The notes below the pieces were generated by a model. That model searched no databases. It worked only from the letters and a program-made list of their open reading frames with translations, and was not told the origin of the DNA. From assembly GCA_041918675.1 (NCBI GenBank), contig JAYRVF010000011.1:124001-188000 (forward strand): a stretch of DNA of 64,000 nt, written 5' to 3'. Positions 51,042-59,708 of this stretch are shown piece by piece (within the stretch, counting starts at the first letter, position 1; each line of letters starts with the position of its first letter). The DNA comes from SCUB01 sp041918675. Lineage in GTDB: Bacteria > Pseudomonadota > Alphaproteobacteria > Rhizobiales > Xanthobacteraceae. The position numbers and the translations under genes are program-made.

Positions 51042-53573
51042 TTATGGCAGGGCGGACGACGAAGACGTCGATCCCACGCGTTGCGACACCGACGTCGAGC
51101 CGATCGTGCGCAGTCCGATCTGGAACATGAAGCGCTGGTCGACCATGTTCGGGTTGCCGCTATAGGAATAATCGCGGATGTAATTCATCGCCAAAATGAA
51201 GCAGTCGTCGACGTAACCGGCGCCGATCATCGTCTGGTTGAACTTGTGCGCGTCGAGATCGTAGCGCAGGCCGCCCGACAGCATCCAGTTCGACGCGATC
51301 TTCATCGTGCCGCTGGTGAGAATGCCCTCGCGGCGGGTCAGATAGCCGAGCTCGGGCTGCTTGTCGTAATTGGCGTAGGTCAGGCCGACCGACCATCGGT
51401 CGAACACCGCCTTGCCCTCGATTTCGAGGCGGCGGACCGCGAAGGTGGTCTCGTCGAAGCGGGCGCGGGTGCTGAAGGTGAAGGCGCGGTTGGGCTGGTA
51501 GGAAATGCGTCCGACATAATCGGAGCGCTGCGTTTCCAGGCCGCTGTTGAGGCTGGTGTTGGTCATGTCGGCGACGGCGAAGGAGTTGACGCCGAACAGG
51601 TGGTAGGACTGGCCGAACAGCACGTTGATGGTGCCGCCGCGATTGAACTGCGTGGTCGCCTGAACGCCGACATTGGCGCGGCCGCCGCCCTCGGTGCGAT
51701 CCCAGCCGGAGAACTTGTCGAGCGAGAACAGGTTGGCGTCGGAGAAGGTGAAGCTCTGGGCGTCCTCGTTGGGCAGCGCGCCGGGCCGGTATTCGTTCGG
51801 ACGCACGATGATCTGCGCGATCGGTTCGATCGTCTGCGTGCCCCACGACTGCGCGCTGATGAAGGGATAGCGATATTCGAGCCCCACCGCCGGCATCAGC
51901 CGGCCGATCTCGGTGTTGCCGCCGGCGATGTAGTTGCCGACGGCCGTCTGCGAATTGATCGAGGCGACCGCCACGTCGGCGCGCAGCGACGCGAACGGCG
52001 TCCATATCTGGCCGAGCGAGTCGGTGATCGACTTGCGCCATTCGGCGATGCCCGAGGCGCGCGTGTAGGTGCCGGGCGCGCCGCGCAGGAGACATTTGCT
52101 CGGCGTCATCAGACAGTCGTTGATGAACGACACGTTGTTGAGCTGCTTGGCGATCGTATCGGCGGAGATCGGCGCGAAGCTGGCGTCCTGGCGGCTCAGG
52201 CTGGTGAAGTTGGCCTTGAATCCGAGTTCGCCGCCGAGGATCGGGCGGTCCATCACATAGCGGTAGTCGACGACCGGGTGGATGACCGGGATTTCCTTCT
52301 GCCGGTCGGCTTCCGAGAAGCCGAAGAAGTGGATCGCGCGGGCGTCGAAATAGCTGCGGTTGGAAACGCCGGAGAGGAAGATCTGCGAGGTGGCCTCGGT
52401 CGGCTGGGTCTGGAACACTTCGTTCGGCTTGCTGAACTTGGACAAGGCGTAGTCCTGGAAGAACGTCTTGTCCGACATCAGCGTGGCGTCCCAACCCCAG
52501 ACCCATTTGGTGTTGAGCGCGAACAGGCCGCTCGTCTCGACCGCGCCGCGATTGTCGCGATAGCCCGGCGTCGCCGGTCCGCCGCTGCGCAGGAAGTAAT
52601 CCTTGTCGAGCTGGTTGATACCGTAGGCGCGGATTTCATAGGCGCCGTTCATCAGCCGCTGCCGCCATTCGCCCTGCAACAGCACGCCCTGGCGCGTGGT
52701 GATGCGCGGCGTGAAGGTCACGTCGTAATCGGGCGCCAGCGCCCAGAAATAGGGGACCTCGACCGCCAGTCCGAATTTCTGGCTGGACACGCTGAACGGC
52801 ACTAGCCAGCCGGTCTTGCGCTTCACGGTCGGATCGGGCGTGGAGAAGAACGGCACATAGGCGAGCGGCACGCCGAAGAACTCGATCCGCGCGTCCTCGA
52901 AATAGAGCATCTTCTCGCCCTGATCGTGGACGATGCGCGCGGCCTTGACCTGCCATAGCGGCGGCTTCTTCGGATTGTCCTTGCAGGGCTCGCACGCGGT
53001 GTAGACGCCGCTCTGGAACACCGTGAAGTTGCCGGCGCTGCGATCGGCGCGCGCGGCCGCCATGCGGGTATGGTCGGGCGTGTCGACGCGCAGCGAATCG
53101 ACGAAGCCGTCGCGATAGTCGTCGGTCAGATTGAGCGAGTTGGCGTAGGTGACGCGGCCTTCCGCGTCGGTGAGCTGGACGTTGCCTTCGGCGTGCAGGC
53201 GCTTGGTGTTCTGGTCATAGACGACGCGATCGGCCTGCAGCGTCGAGCGGTTGTAATAGATCTGGACGTTGCCGACGGCGGCGACGCGCTTGTTGGAATA
53301 GTCGTATTTGATTTCCTCGGCCTGGACGAGCATCTGCCCGTCGTCGCGGCCCGCGATCGGCGCGCGCGGCGCGCGTTTGGGCGGCAGCGGATTGAAGTTG
53401 AAATTCTCCGCGCGCGCCGGCCCGCTGGCGATATCGACGCCCGCCGACATCGAGACCAGGAAGACCGCCGCGCAAAGGAACGCCGCGCGCGCGAAATCAC
53501 GCGCGCGCCTCACCGCGGGGTGTGACCACCGCGGGCGCGTCAAAACGTGGTGGGGGGCGACAACCGTCACCAT
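51042..53573 (-). CDS. lptD: LPS-assembly outer membrane protein LptD
   Basis: The 843-residue protein has an N-terminal signal segment (about 30-56) and an LptA/OstA-like jellyroll domain (MLVQAEEIKYDYSNKRVAAV, GNVQIYYNRSTLQADRVVYD). A large beta-barrel with alternating aromatic strands follows, ending near FMFQIGLRTIGS. Cysteines in CEPC and in NDCLMTPSKC could form the structural disulfides. LptD inserts LPS into the outer leaflet with LptE. Its ATG overlaps the lptG stop as TGATG and has AGGAGG seven bases upstream, so translation is coupled. Confidence 0.95.
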   Translation of the reverse strand: MVTVVAPHHVLTRPRWSHPAVRRARDFARAAFLCAAVFLVSMSAGVDIASGPARAENFNFNPLPPKRAPRAPIAGRDDGQMLVQAEEIKYDYSNKRVAAVGNVQIYYNRSTLQADRVVYDQNTKRLHAEGNVQLTDAEGRVTYANSLNLTDDYRDGFVDSLRVDTPDHTRMAAARADRSAGNFTVFQSGVYTACEPCKDNPKKPPLWQVKAARIVHDQGEKMLYFEDARIEFFGVPLAYVPFFSTPDPTVKRKTGWLVPFSVSSQKFGLAVEVPYFWALAPDYDVTFTPRITTRQGVLLQGEWRQRLMNGAYEIRAYGINQLDKDYFLRSGGPATPGYRDNRGAVETSGLFALNTKWVWGWDATLMSDKTFFQDYALSKFSKPNEVFQTQPTEATSQIFLSGVSNRSYFDARAIHFFGFSEADRQKEIPVIHPVVDYRYVMDRPILGGELGFKANFTSLSRQDASFAPISADTIAKQLNNVSFINDCLMTPSKCLLRGAPGTYTRASGIAEWRKSITDSLGQIWTPFASLRADVAVASINSQTAVGNYIAGGNTEIGRLMPAVGLEYRYPFISAQSWGTQTIEPIAQIIVRPNEYRPGALPNEDAQSFTFSDANLFSLDKFSGWDRTEGGGRANVGVQATTQFNRGGTINVLFGQSYHLFGVNSFAVADMTNTSLNSGLETQRSDYVGRISYQPNRAFTFSTRARFDETTFAVRRLEIEGKAVFDRWSVGLTYANYDKQPELGYLTRREGILTSGTMKIASNWMLSGGLRYDLDAHKFNQTMIGAGYVDDCFILAMNYIRDYSYSGNPNMVDQRFMFQIGLRTIGSTSVSQRVGSTSSSSALP

Positions 53574-54661
53574 CACCCATCCTCCTGGTACAGGAGACCC
53601 ATGAATCCGACCAAACCGCCCACGACAATAGGCAGCCACGCTGCCACCACCGGGTGCATCAGCTCGGCCGTCCCCAAGTCCTCCGTCACTTTCGCCAACA
53701 CATAAAGCAGAAAGCCCGCTGCGACGCCACCCAAAATCATTTTTTGCACGCCCCCAAACCGGAACGTTCTCAGGCTCAGAGAGCCCGCGAGGAACACGGT
53801 CGCGGCAAATAGAAATGGGCGGCTGAGGAGGCGGTGGTACTGTAATCGATAGCCGGCGGCGGCTATACCCGACTTCTCCGAGGTCGCGATGTACTCAGGG
53901 AGTTGCCAAAAAGACACAGTTTCGGGTGTCGCGAAGCTTTCCAACACTTGCGATCTGCTCAAATTAGTCTTCAGTTTTCTGGTTGCGTCGGCCTTGATCG
54001 GAGTGTTTAGCGCGTAGGCGCGCGCGTCACGCAGCACCCAGAATCCGTCCTCCAAGGTCGCCTCGCGCGCCTCGATCCGCTCGATGAATTGGCTGTCGGA
54101 ATCGAAGCGGAAAACGGTGATTCCCGTCAGCCTCTGGCCCTGCTCGATGCTGCCGCCCGCGTTGATGATCGCCTTGCCCTCGGCGGTCGCCTGGCTGACC
54201 CAGAAGCCGGTCTTGGCGTGGAAGTTCTGCGGCAGCTGGCCGAAATAGCCGGCCTCGCTGCGTTTGGCCCGCTCCTGAAGCGTCGCCGAGAGCGGATTGA
54301 ACATGGTCGTGGCGAGCACGCCGAGGATCATCGCCACCACTACCGACGGCATCAGGAATTGCCAGGCCGAGATGCCGGACGCGCGCGCGACCACCAGCTC
54401 CAGCCGCCGCGACAGCGTCAGATAGCACACCATGGTCCCGACCTGGATGCAGGTCGCCATCAGCCGCTCGGCGATCTGCGGCACGTGGTAGAGCGAGGTG
54501 CGCGCGACATCGAGCGCCGACGCCGATTCGACCGACGAGGTTCGCCGCATCAGCTCGATATAGTCGATCAGCAGAATGAGGGCGCAGATCGCGACGAAAA
54601 TCGTGATCGTCGACACCGTGAAGAAGCGGGCGAAATAGCGCGACAGCGTGGAAACCATCAT
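53573..54661 (-). CDS. lptG: LPS export ABC transporter permease LptG
   Basis: The 362-residue permease has three N-terminal helices, a periplasmic jellyroll domain (about 125-265) and three C-terminal helices, the LptF/G layout. MRRTSSVESASALDVARTSL and GSLSLRTFRFGGVQKMILGG are typical LptG segments. With LptF and the LptB ATPase it extracts LPS from the inner membrane. It lies 13 nt after lptF and overlaps lptD. Locally the gene is less GC-rich at its 3' half than its neighbours. Confidence 0.94.
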   Translation of the reverse strand: MMVSTLSRYFARFFTVSTITIFVAICALILLIDYIELMRRTSSVESASALDVARTSLYHVPQIAERLMATCIQVGTMVCYLTLSRRLELVVARASGISAWQFLMPSVVVAMILGVLATTMFNPLSATLQERAKRSEAGYFGQLPQNFHAKTGFWVSQATAEGKAIINAGGSIEQGQRLTGITVFRFDSDSQFIERIEAREATLEDGFWVLRDARAYALNTPIKADATRKLKTNLSRSQVLESFATPETVSFWQLPEYIATSEKSGIAAAGYRLQYHRLLSRPFLFAATVFLAGSLSLRTFRFGGVQKMILGGVAAGFLLYVLAKVTEDLGTAELMHPVVAAWLPIVVGGLVGFMGLLYQEDG

Positions 54662-54674
54662 GGCGGCGGCTCCG

Positions 54675-55835
54675 TCACGATGGCGCTTGGCGCGGCTGGA
54701 AGCGCGCGACGAAACGCTCGATCGCCTCGTTCCATGCCGACGGCATTTCGATGATGATCCCGCGCGAGATGATCCAGTAACCGACGAGGCAGGCCGCCAG
54801 AAGCGAGACGTATTGCAGCGCGGCGCCGATGATCGAACTTCCGGCGAACACGGTGAAGGCGAAGCCGGCGATGCGCACGGCGCCGACGGCGAGGATGCCC
54901 ATCATGATGGCGAAGCCGCGACTCTGGCGCGTGGTGCGCGGGGCGCCGAGAAAGGCGTAGGTCAGGAACAGGAAGACGATCGGATAGAGCGGGGCGGTCA
55001 GGCGATTGTGGAATTCGGAGCGCACCGCGGTCGGGCGCTCGACGGAAAGCCGATCGTCCGGCTTGGGGAAGGCGAGTTCCCAGAAATAGCGTTCGACGGC
55101 GGAGTAGGTCACGTCCGTGGGCAGGCTGGTGACCTTCGACAAGTCGAAGGCATAGCGTTCGAAGATCACCATGGCCGGGTCGCGCTGGCCGGCCTCGAGA
55201 CGTTGCAGGCTGCCGTTTTCGAGAATGAGGAACGTGCCCCGGTCGTTCAGAAGCACGTTGCCGGTTCGGGCGGTGATCGAGATGCGCTGCTTGGGATCGC
55301 GGCGGTCGTCGAGGAAGATGTCGACGAGTTCCCCGCTCGGCCGGCGTTCGCCCACGCGCAGCGCGATGCCCGACTGGATCGACACGAAGCGGCCCGGCTG
55401 AAGCACGTTGGCGACGACGTCGGCGGAAATCCGCATGCTCCAGTGCTTGATCCGGCGCAGGCCTTCCGGGGCGAGGAAGGCGGAGATGAACGCGACCGCG
55501 AGCGAGACGGCGATCGTCACCACCAGAAACGGCCGGAACAGATGCCACGGCCGCACCCCGGCGGAGTTCATGACGATGATCTCGGAATCGGTGGCCAGCT
55601 TGTTGAGCACATAGGCGATCGCGATCATCAGCCCGATCGGGGCGATGACCATGACCAGAAGCGGAACGGCGAGGCTGGTGAAGCCGAGGAAGACCAAGAT
55701 GGTCTGCCCCTGCGCTGTCATCAAATCGATCTCGCGCAGCGCCTGTGTCACCCACACCAGCAGGGTCAGGCTCGCGAGGATGAGAAGGAACGCCCCCGAC
55801 GTGATTCGGATGATGTAGCGGTCGATCGTCGGCAT
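54675..55835 (-). CDS. lptF: LPS export ABC transporter permease LptF
   Basis: The 386-residue permease starts MPTIDRYIIRITSGAFLLIL and has TSLAVPLLVMVIAPIGLMIA and NKLATDSEIIVMNSAGVRPW, the LptF signatures. A periplasmic domain and three final helices (TAPLYPIVFLFLTYAFLGAP) follow. It is the first gene of the six-gene minus-strand operon and is divergent from pepA. The partner LptB is not in this window. Confidence 0.94.
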   Translation of the reverse strand: MPTIDRYIIRITSGAFLLILASLTLLVWVTQALREIDLMTAQGQTILVFLGFTSLAVPLLVMVIAPIGLMIAIAYVLNKLATDSEIIVMNSAGVRPWHLFRPFLVVTIAVSLAVAFISAFLAPEGLRRIKHWSMRISADVVANVLQPGRFVSIQSGIALRVGERRPSGELVDIFLDDRRDPKQRISITARTGNVLLNDRGTFLILENGSLQRLEAGQRDPAMVIFERYAFDLSKVTSLPTDVTYSAVERYFWELAFPKPDDRLSVERPTAVRSEFHNRLTAPLYPIVFLFLTYAFLGAPRTTRQSRGFAIMMGILAVGAVRIAGFAFTVFAGSSIIGAALQYVSLLAACLVGYWIISRGIIIEMPSAWNEAIERFVARFQPRQAPS

Positions 55836-56260
55836 TGGCCGGTCTTCATCCCCAAGCGTCGACGCCGCGTTCCCGACCCGTCACCCCAACAGGCCGGACG
55901 CAGTTCCCCATCGCTATCGTTACTCAGCAATGTTTCCCTGATTGGTCAATATGATGGCGCGGCGGCGGCTTGTTCGCCGCTATCGTTAACAAATTCAATC
56001 CGTGGCGCGGCGGCCACGTTTGTTGCGCGCGGCGCCGGGGTCTTGGCAGGGCCGACGCCGGAGGCAATAGTGGCGCGCGAGATTTTCGCCGTTTCTTCCG
56101 CCGCTTGCGGCAATCGGCGCCAATTCGGAGTGTCCCGCATGTCGCCTGCCGTGCTATGCGGCGCGCCGGTGGGCAAGCCGTCATGCGCGACAGACGGTCG
56201 CCCAAGTCGATGAATGCTAAGGGGGAAGGGCGCGCCACCCGAAGCCCCGGAGGAGTTTCA
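55836..56260. other. 425-nt divergent region between lptF and pepA
   Basis: Both operons should be driven from here. A TTGACC hexamer on the minus strand (55949-55944) could be a -35 for lptF, but no good -10 is placed at 17 nt. The region around 55910-56000 is AT-richer than the rest. No gene was recognised. Confidence 0.4.
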
Positions 56261-57757
56261 ATGCCAAACGCCGCGACGCTTGCCTTTGTTCCGGTTACGA
56301 CGCCCGCGCGCGACGTGCTGGTGGTTTTCTGCGACGACGCGCTCGCGTTCGGGCCGGCCACGCGCAAGGCGCTCGGCCCCGCGCGTCAGCAGATCACCCG
56401 CGCGGTCGCCGCCGCGCGGTTCAAGGGCAAGGGCTGCGCGGTGCTCGAAATTCTCGCGCCGCAGGGCCTTCGGGCCGATCGCGTCGTCATCGTGGGAACC
56501 GGCAAGGCAGCGGAGGTCAAGGAGGGCGACTACATCCGTTTCGGCGGGGCGGCCCTGTCGCGGGTTCCGCCGTCGGCCAAGGACGTGCTGATCATGGCGG
56601 AGCTTCCGCACGCCGCGCTCAAGCCCGCCGAGGTCGCGCAGCTTGCCGCGGGGGCGCGGCTGCGCGCCTATAGCTTCGATCGCTACAAGACCAAGAAGAA
56701 GGAAGGCGAGGACAAGGCGGTCAACGCCAACATCTCGGTCGCGGTCGCCGATGTCGCCGCCGCGCGGCGCGCCTATGCGGCCGCGGGCGCGGTCGCCGAC
56801 GGCGTGCTGATGACGCGCGAACTCGTCAACGAACCGCCGAACGTGCTCTATCCGGAGGAATTCGCGCGACGGGCGACGCGCCTGCGCCGGCTGCGCGTGC
56901 GGGTCGACGTGCTCGATGTCCGCGCCATGACGCGGCTGAAGATGGGCGCGCTGCTCGGCGTCGGGCAGGGCGCGCGCCATGAAAGCCGCATGGTGATCAT
57001 GCAGTGGAATGGCGGGCGCAGGGGCGAGGCTCCGCTCGCCTTTGTCGGCAAGGGCGTGTGCTTCGATTCCGGCGGCATCTCGATCAAGCCGGCCGCGAGC
57101 ATGGAGGAGATGAAGGGCGACATGGCGGGCGCGGCCTGCGTCACCGGCCTGATGCACGCGCTCGCCGCGCGCAAGGCCAAGATCAACGCCATCGGCGTCA
57201 TCGGCCTCGTCGAGAACATGCCGGACGGCAACGCCCAACGCCCCGGCGACATCGTCACCTCGATGTCCGGCCAGACGATCGAGATCATCAACACCGACGC
57301 CGAGGGCCGTCTCGTGCTCGCCGACGCGCTCTGGTACGTCGCCAAGAAGCACAAGCCGAAGCTGATCGTCGATCTCGCGACCCTGACCGGCGCCATCATG
57401 GTGGCGCTGGGCCAGGAATACGCGGGGCTGTTCTCCAACAACGACGAACTGGCCGAGCGCCTCACCGAGGTCGGGCTCGCGACCGGCGAGAAGCTCTGGC
57501 GCATGCCGCTCGGACCCGAATACGACAAGCAGATCGATTCGAAATTCGCCGACGTGAAGAACACCGGCGGGCGCAATGGCGGCGCGATCACGGCGGCGCA
57601 GTTCCTGCAGCGTTTCGTCGACAATCTGCCCTGGGCCCATCTCGATATCGCGGGAACGGCGATGGCCTCGCCCGCCTCCGACATCAGCCGGAGCTGGGGA
57701 TCGGGCTTCGGCGTGCGCTTGCTCGATCGTCTGGTCGCGGACTATTACGAAAAATGA
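56261..57757 (+). CDS. pepA: leucyl aminopeptidase (M17 family)
   Basis: The 498-residue peptidase has a macro-like N-terminal domain and the M17 catalytic domain. FVGKGVCFDSGGISIKPAAS (about 261-280) supplies metal ligands and catalytic Lys, and MKGDMAGAACV follows. The signature NTDAEGRLVLADAL lies near 344. It removes N-terminal residues in the cytoplasm with two divalent metals. The ATG at 56261 has GGAGGAG upstream. holC follows, as in gammaproteobacteria where pepA and holC are neighbours. Confidence 0.95.
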   Translation: MPNAATLAFVPVTTPARDVLVVFCDDALAFGPATRKALGPARQQITRAVAAARFKGKGCAVLEILAPQGLRADRVVIVGTGKAAEVKEGDYIRFGGAALSRVPPSAKDVLIMAELPHAALKPAEVAQLAAGARLRAYSFDRYKTKKKEGEDKAVNANISVAVADVAAARRAYAAAGAVADGVLMTRELVNEPPNVLYPEEFARRATRLRRLRVRVDVLDVRAMTRLKMGALLGVGQGARHESRMVIMQWNGGRRGEAPLAFVGKGVCFDSGGISIKPAASMEEMKGDMAGAACVTGLMHALAARKAKINAIGVIGLVENMPDGNAQRPGDIVTSMSGQTIEIINTDAEGRLVLADALWYVAKKHKPKLIVDLATLTGAIMVALGQEYAGLFSNNDELAERLTEVGLATGEKLWRMPLGPEYDKQIDSKFADVKNTGGRNGGAITAAQFLQRFVDNLPWAHLDIAGTAMASPASDISRSWGSGFGVRLLDRLVADYYEK

Positions 57758-57822
57758 CGCGTTCGCCCGCGTGGGGGCGCGCGAAGCGCGGGTGAGACCT
57801 CTCGCGGCGGAGACCGGCCGGC

Positions 57823-58275
57823 TTGACCGAGATCCTTTTCTATCATCTGCACCAGATGCGCGTGGACGGCGTCCTGCCTGCGCTGCTGGAGAAATCGCTG
57901 CAGCGCGGCTGGCGCGTGGCGGTGCAATCCGCGTCGGCCGAGCGCATCGACGCGCTCGACGCGCATCTGTGGACCTATCGCGAGGATTCGTTTCTGCCGC
58001 ATGGAACCTGGCGCGAACGCGACGCGGCCGATCATCCCGTCGTGCTGACCACGCTCGCCGACAATCCGAACGCCGCCACGGTGCGTTTCCTGATGGACGG
58101 GGTGGCGATCCCGCAAGACGCGTCGGCCTATGAGCGGCTGGTGGTGATGTTCAACGGCGACGACGAGGACGAACTCGCCGCCGCCCGCGCCGCCTGGACC
58201 GACTGCAAGGCGCGCGGCTTCGAGGTCACCTATTGGCAGGCCGACGAAAGCGGCCGCTGGCAGCGGAAGGCCTGA
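57823..58275 (+). CDS. holC: DNA polymerase III subunit chi
   Basis: The 150-residue protein shows the chi pattern: LFYHLHQMRVDGVLPALLEK, RVAVQSASAERIDALDAHLW, SFLPHGTWRERDAADHPVVL and VVMFNGDDEDELAAARAAW. Chi links the clamp loader to SSB. The start is a TTG at 57823, giving the usual MTEILFYHL N-terminus. It follows pepA by 65 nt on the same strand. Confidence 0.92.
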   Translation: MTEILFYHLHQMRVDGVLPALLEKSLQRGWRVAVQSASAERIDALDAHLWTYREDSFLPHGTWRERDAADHPVVLTTLADNPNAATVRFLMDGVAIPQDASAYERLVVMFNGDDEDELAAARAAWTDCKARGFEVTYWQADESGRWQRKA

Positions 58276-58608
58276 CGCGGGCGTTCTCCCGCGTTTGCGA
58301 GAATGACGTGGGCGTCCGTCGGCGTTTACAATAACGAGCGAAATCCGGAAGGGGCGTTGCGGCGGCCATCGTCGTGCCGCAAATTGGAGCCCAAGAGGGG
58401 GCGGGATCGGCGCCTTGAGCCCGGGGGCGCGAGCGCGGGGCGGGGCGGAAAATTTGACGTTCAGGCTTGACCGTCGGTGCCGCAAGCGCGCGCGATCGCG
58501 GGGCATCGACGCGGGCCATGATCCGGGCGAGACGATCGATGGGAATCATCGCGGCCGGAAAGAGAATGCAGCGCGATAATTGGGACGCGTGAATTCCGGA
58601 CGCGAGGC
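58276..58608. other. 333-nt non-coding region
   Basis: No gene or clear terminator was seen between holC and the lipoprotein gene. The promoter of the lipoprotein gene should lie in the right part. GC runs such as GGGCGGCGG-type stretches give many short frames that I reject. Confidence 0.4.
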
Positions 58609-58620
58609 ATGGGGACCAGC

Positions 58621-59163
58621 ATGGTGATTTCGGCAATCCTTCGGCGCAAGGCGGGATTGGGCCTCGTGCTCGTCGCGCCCATGATCGCCGGCTGCGGCAC
58701 CGCCACGGACTTTCTGTCCAAGGACGCCGAATGGTTTTCGCGGCCCGCGCGCATCTTTTCCGGCACCACGACGATGGATAGCCGGCCCCTGTCGGAACGC
58801 GGTCCGGTCTCGCCGGCCGACCTGATCAACGCCGACGGCTTGTGCGCGGATATGGGCACGAGCGCGCCGGCGTCCGATCAATCCGGCGATCCTCAGGCCG
58901 CGCCACCCGCGCAGCCCGGCGGCGGATCGATCGCGCTGGAAAGTTCCGAATGCGAGGTCGTGCGCGCGCTCGGAGGTCCGACCAACACCAGCATTTCCGG
59001 CGACGAAGGCGGCCGGCGTCTTGTCGTGCTCACCTATGAGCAGGGAACGCGGCCGGGCATCTACCATTTCACCGGCGGGCGCCTGACTTCGATCGAGCGC
59101 GGCGCCGAACCGCCGCCGGCCAAGAAGCCGCCGCGCGCGAAATCCCGGCGCGCGACGAGCTGA
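58621..59163 (+). CDS. hypothetical lipoprotein
   Basis: The ~180-residue protein has a lipoprotein signal peptide with lipobox MIAGC (cysteine near residue 25). A conserved-looking FLSKDAEWFSRPARIF segment, a central Pro/Ala-rich stretch and a C-terminal SmpA/BamE-like hairpin follow (SECEVVRALGGPTNTSISGD, RLVVLTYEQGTRPGIYHFTGGRLTSIERG). The last part resembles the small outer-membrane lipoprotein fold of BamE, but that is inference. The ATG at 58621 is chosen for spacing to GGGGA; an ATG at 58609 adds four residues. Confidence 0.72.
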   Translation: MVISAILRRKAGLGLVLVAPMIAGCGTATDFLSKDAEWFSRPARIFSGTTTMDSRPLSERGPVSPADLINADGLCADMGTSAPASDQSGDPQAAPPAQPGGGSIALESSECEVVRALGGPTNTSISGDEGGRRLVVLTYEQGTRPGIYHFTGGRLTSIERGAEPPPAKKPPRAKSRRATS

Positions 59164-59708
59164 CCCCGCGCCGTCACGGGCCGCCATCAAGTTCCGATCG
59201 CGGCGATCGCTTCATCGTTGCAAGCTTCGTTCCGATGCCGATCGTCGTCGCGCGGCCGCCGCGCATGTTGCGAAGCGCCGACTCCGAAAAAATGAGCCGG
59301 GCAAGAAAGCACGCGGCTCCTTGATCGCGCGCCCGCGATCAATTCATCGAGGAAGCGAGCGACGCAAATCGCCAAGGTGTCGCGTTGTTCGATCGATCGG
59401 CGCGTTCCGCCGAGCCTGTCGGCATCGTTCGCCGCCGCGTCGTTCGCAACCTCCATATGTGCTCTGACGAACTTCAACCGCGCGGCCGGTAGTCGCTGCG
59501 TTGTTCGTGCGCGCGCCACATGACGCATTATTCGCATTCGCCGGTTTACTTGAAATCAACCGATTCATCCGATCTTCACCACGAGCCCGCTGGGGCTTGC
59601 CTTAGCTGTCCTCGCCGTCTTCGCCCGTTCGGGCTTTCTACGTCGCCAGCCTAAACCACCAAACCAGGGTCGACGCCGGAACGTCCGTCGGACCCGGAGA
59701 GTTTGCCT
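59164..59708. other. 545-nt non-coding region upstream of the chemoreceptor
   Basis: The region has lower GC than its flanks and contains a perfect 9-bp hairpin at 59321-59342. It must contain the chemoreceptor promoter; a flagellar-type sigma signal was not recognised. No open frame convinced me. Confidence 0.4.
59321..59342. repeat. perfect 9-bp hairpin
   Basis: TTGATCGCG-CGCC-CGCGATCAA folds on itself with a tetraloop. It lies 158 nt past the lipoprotein stop. Only TT follows, so it is not a classical terminator. Confidence 0.6.
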
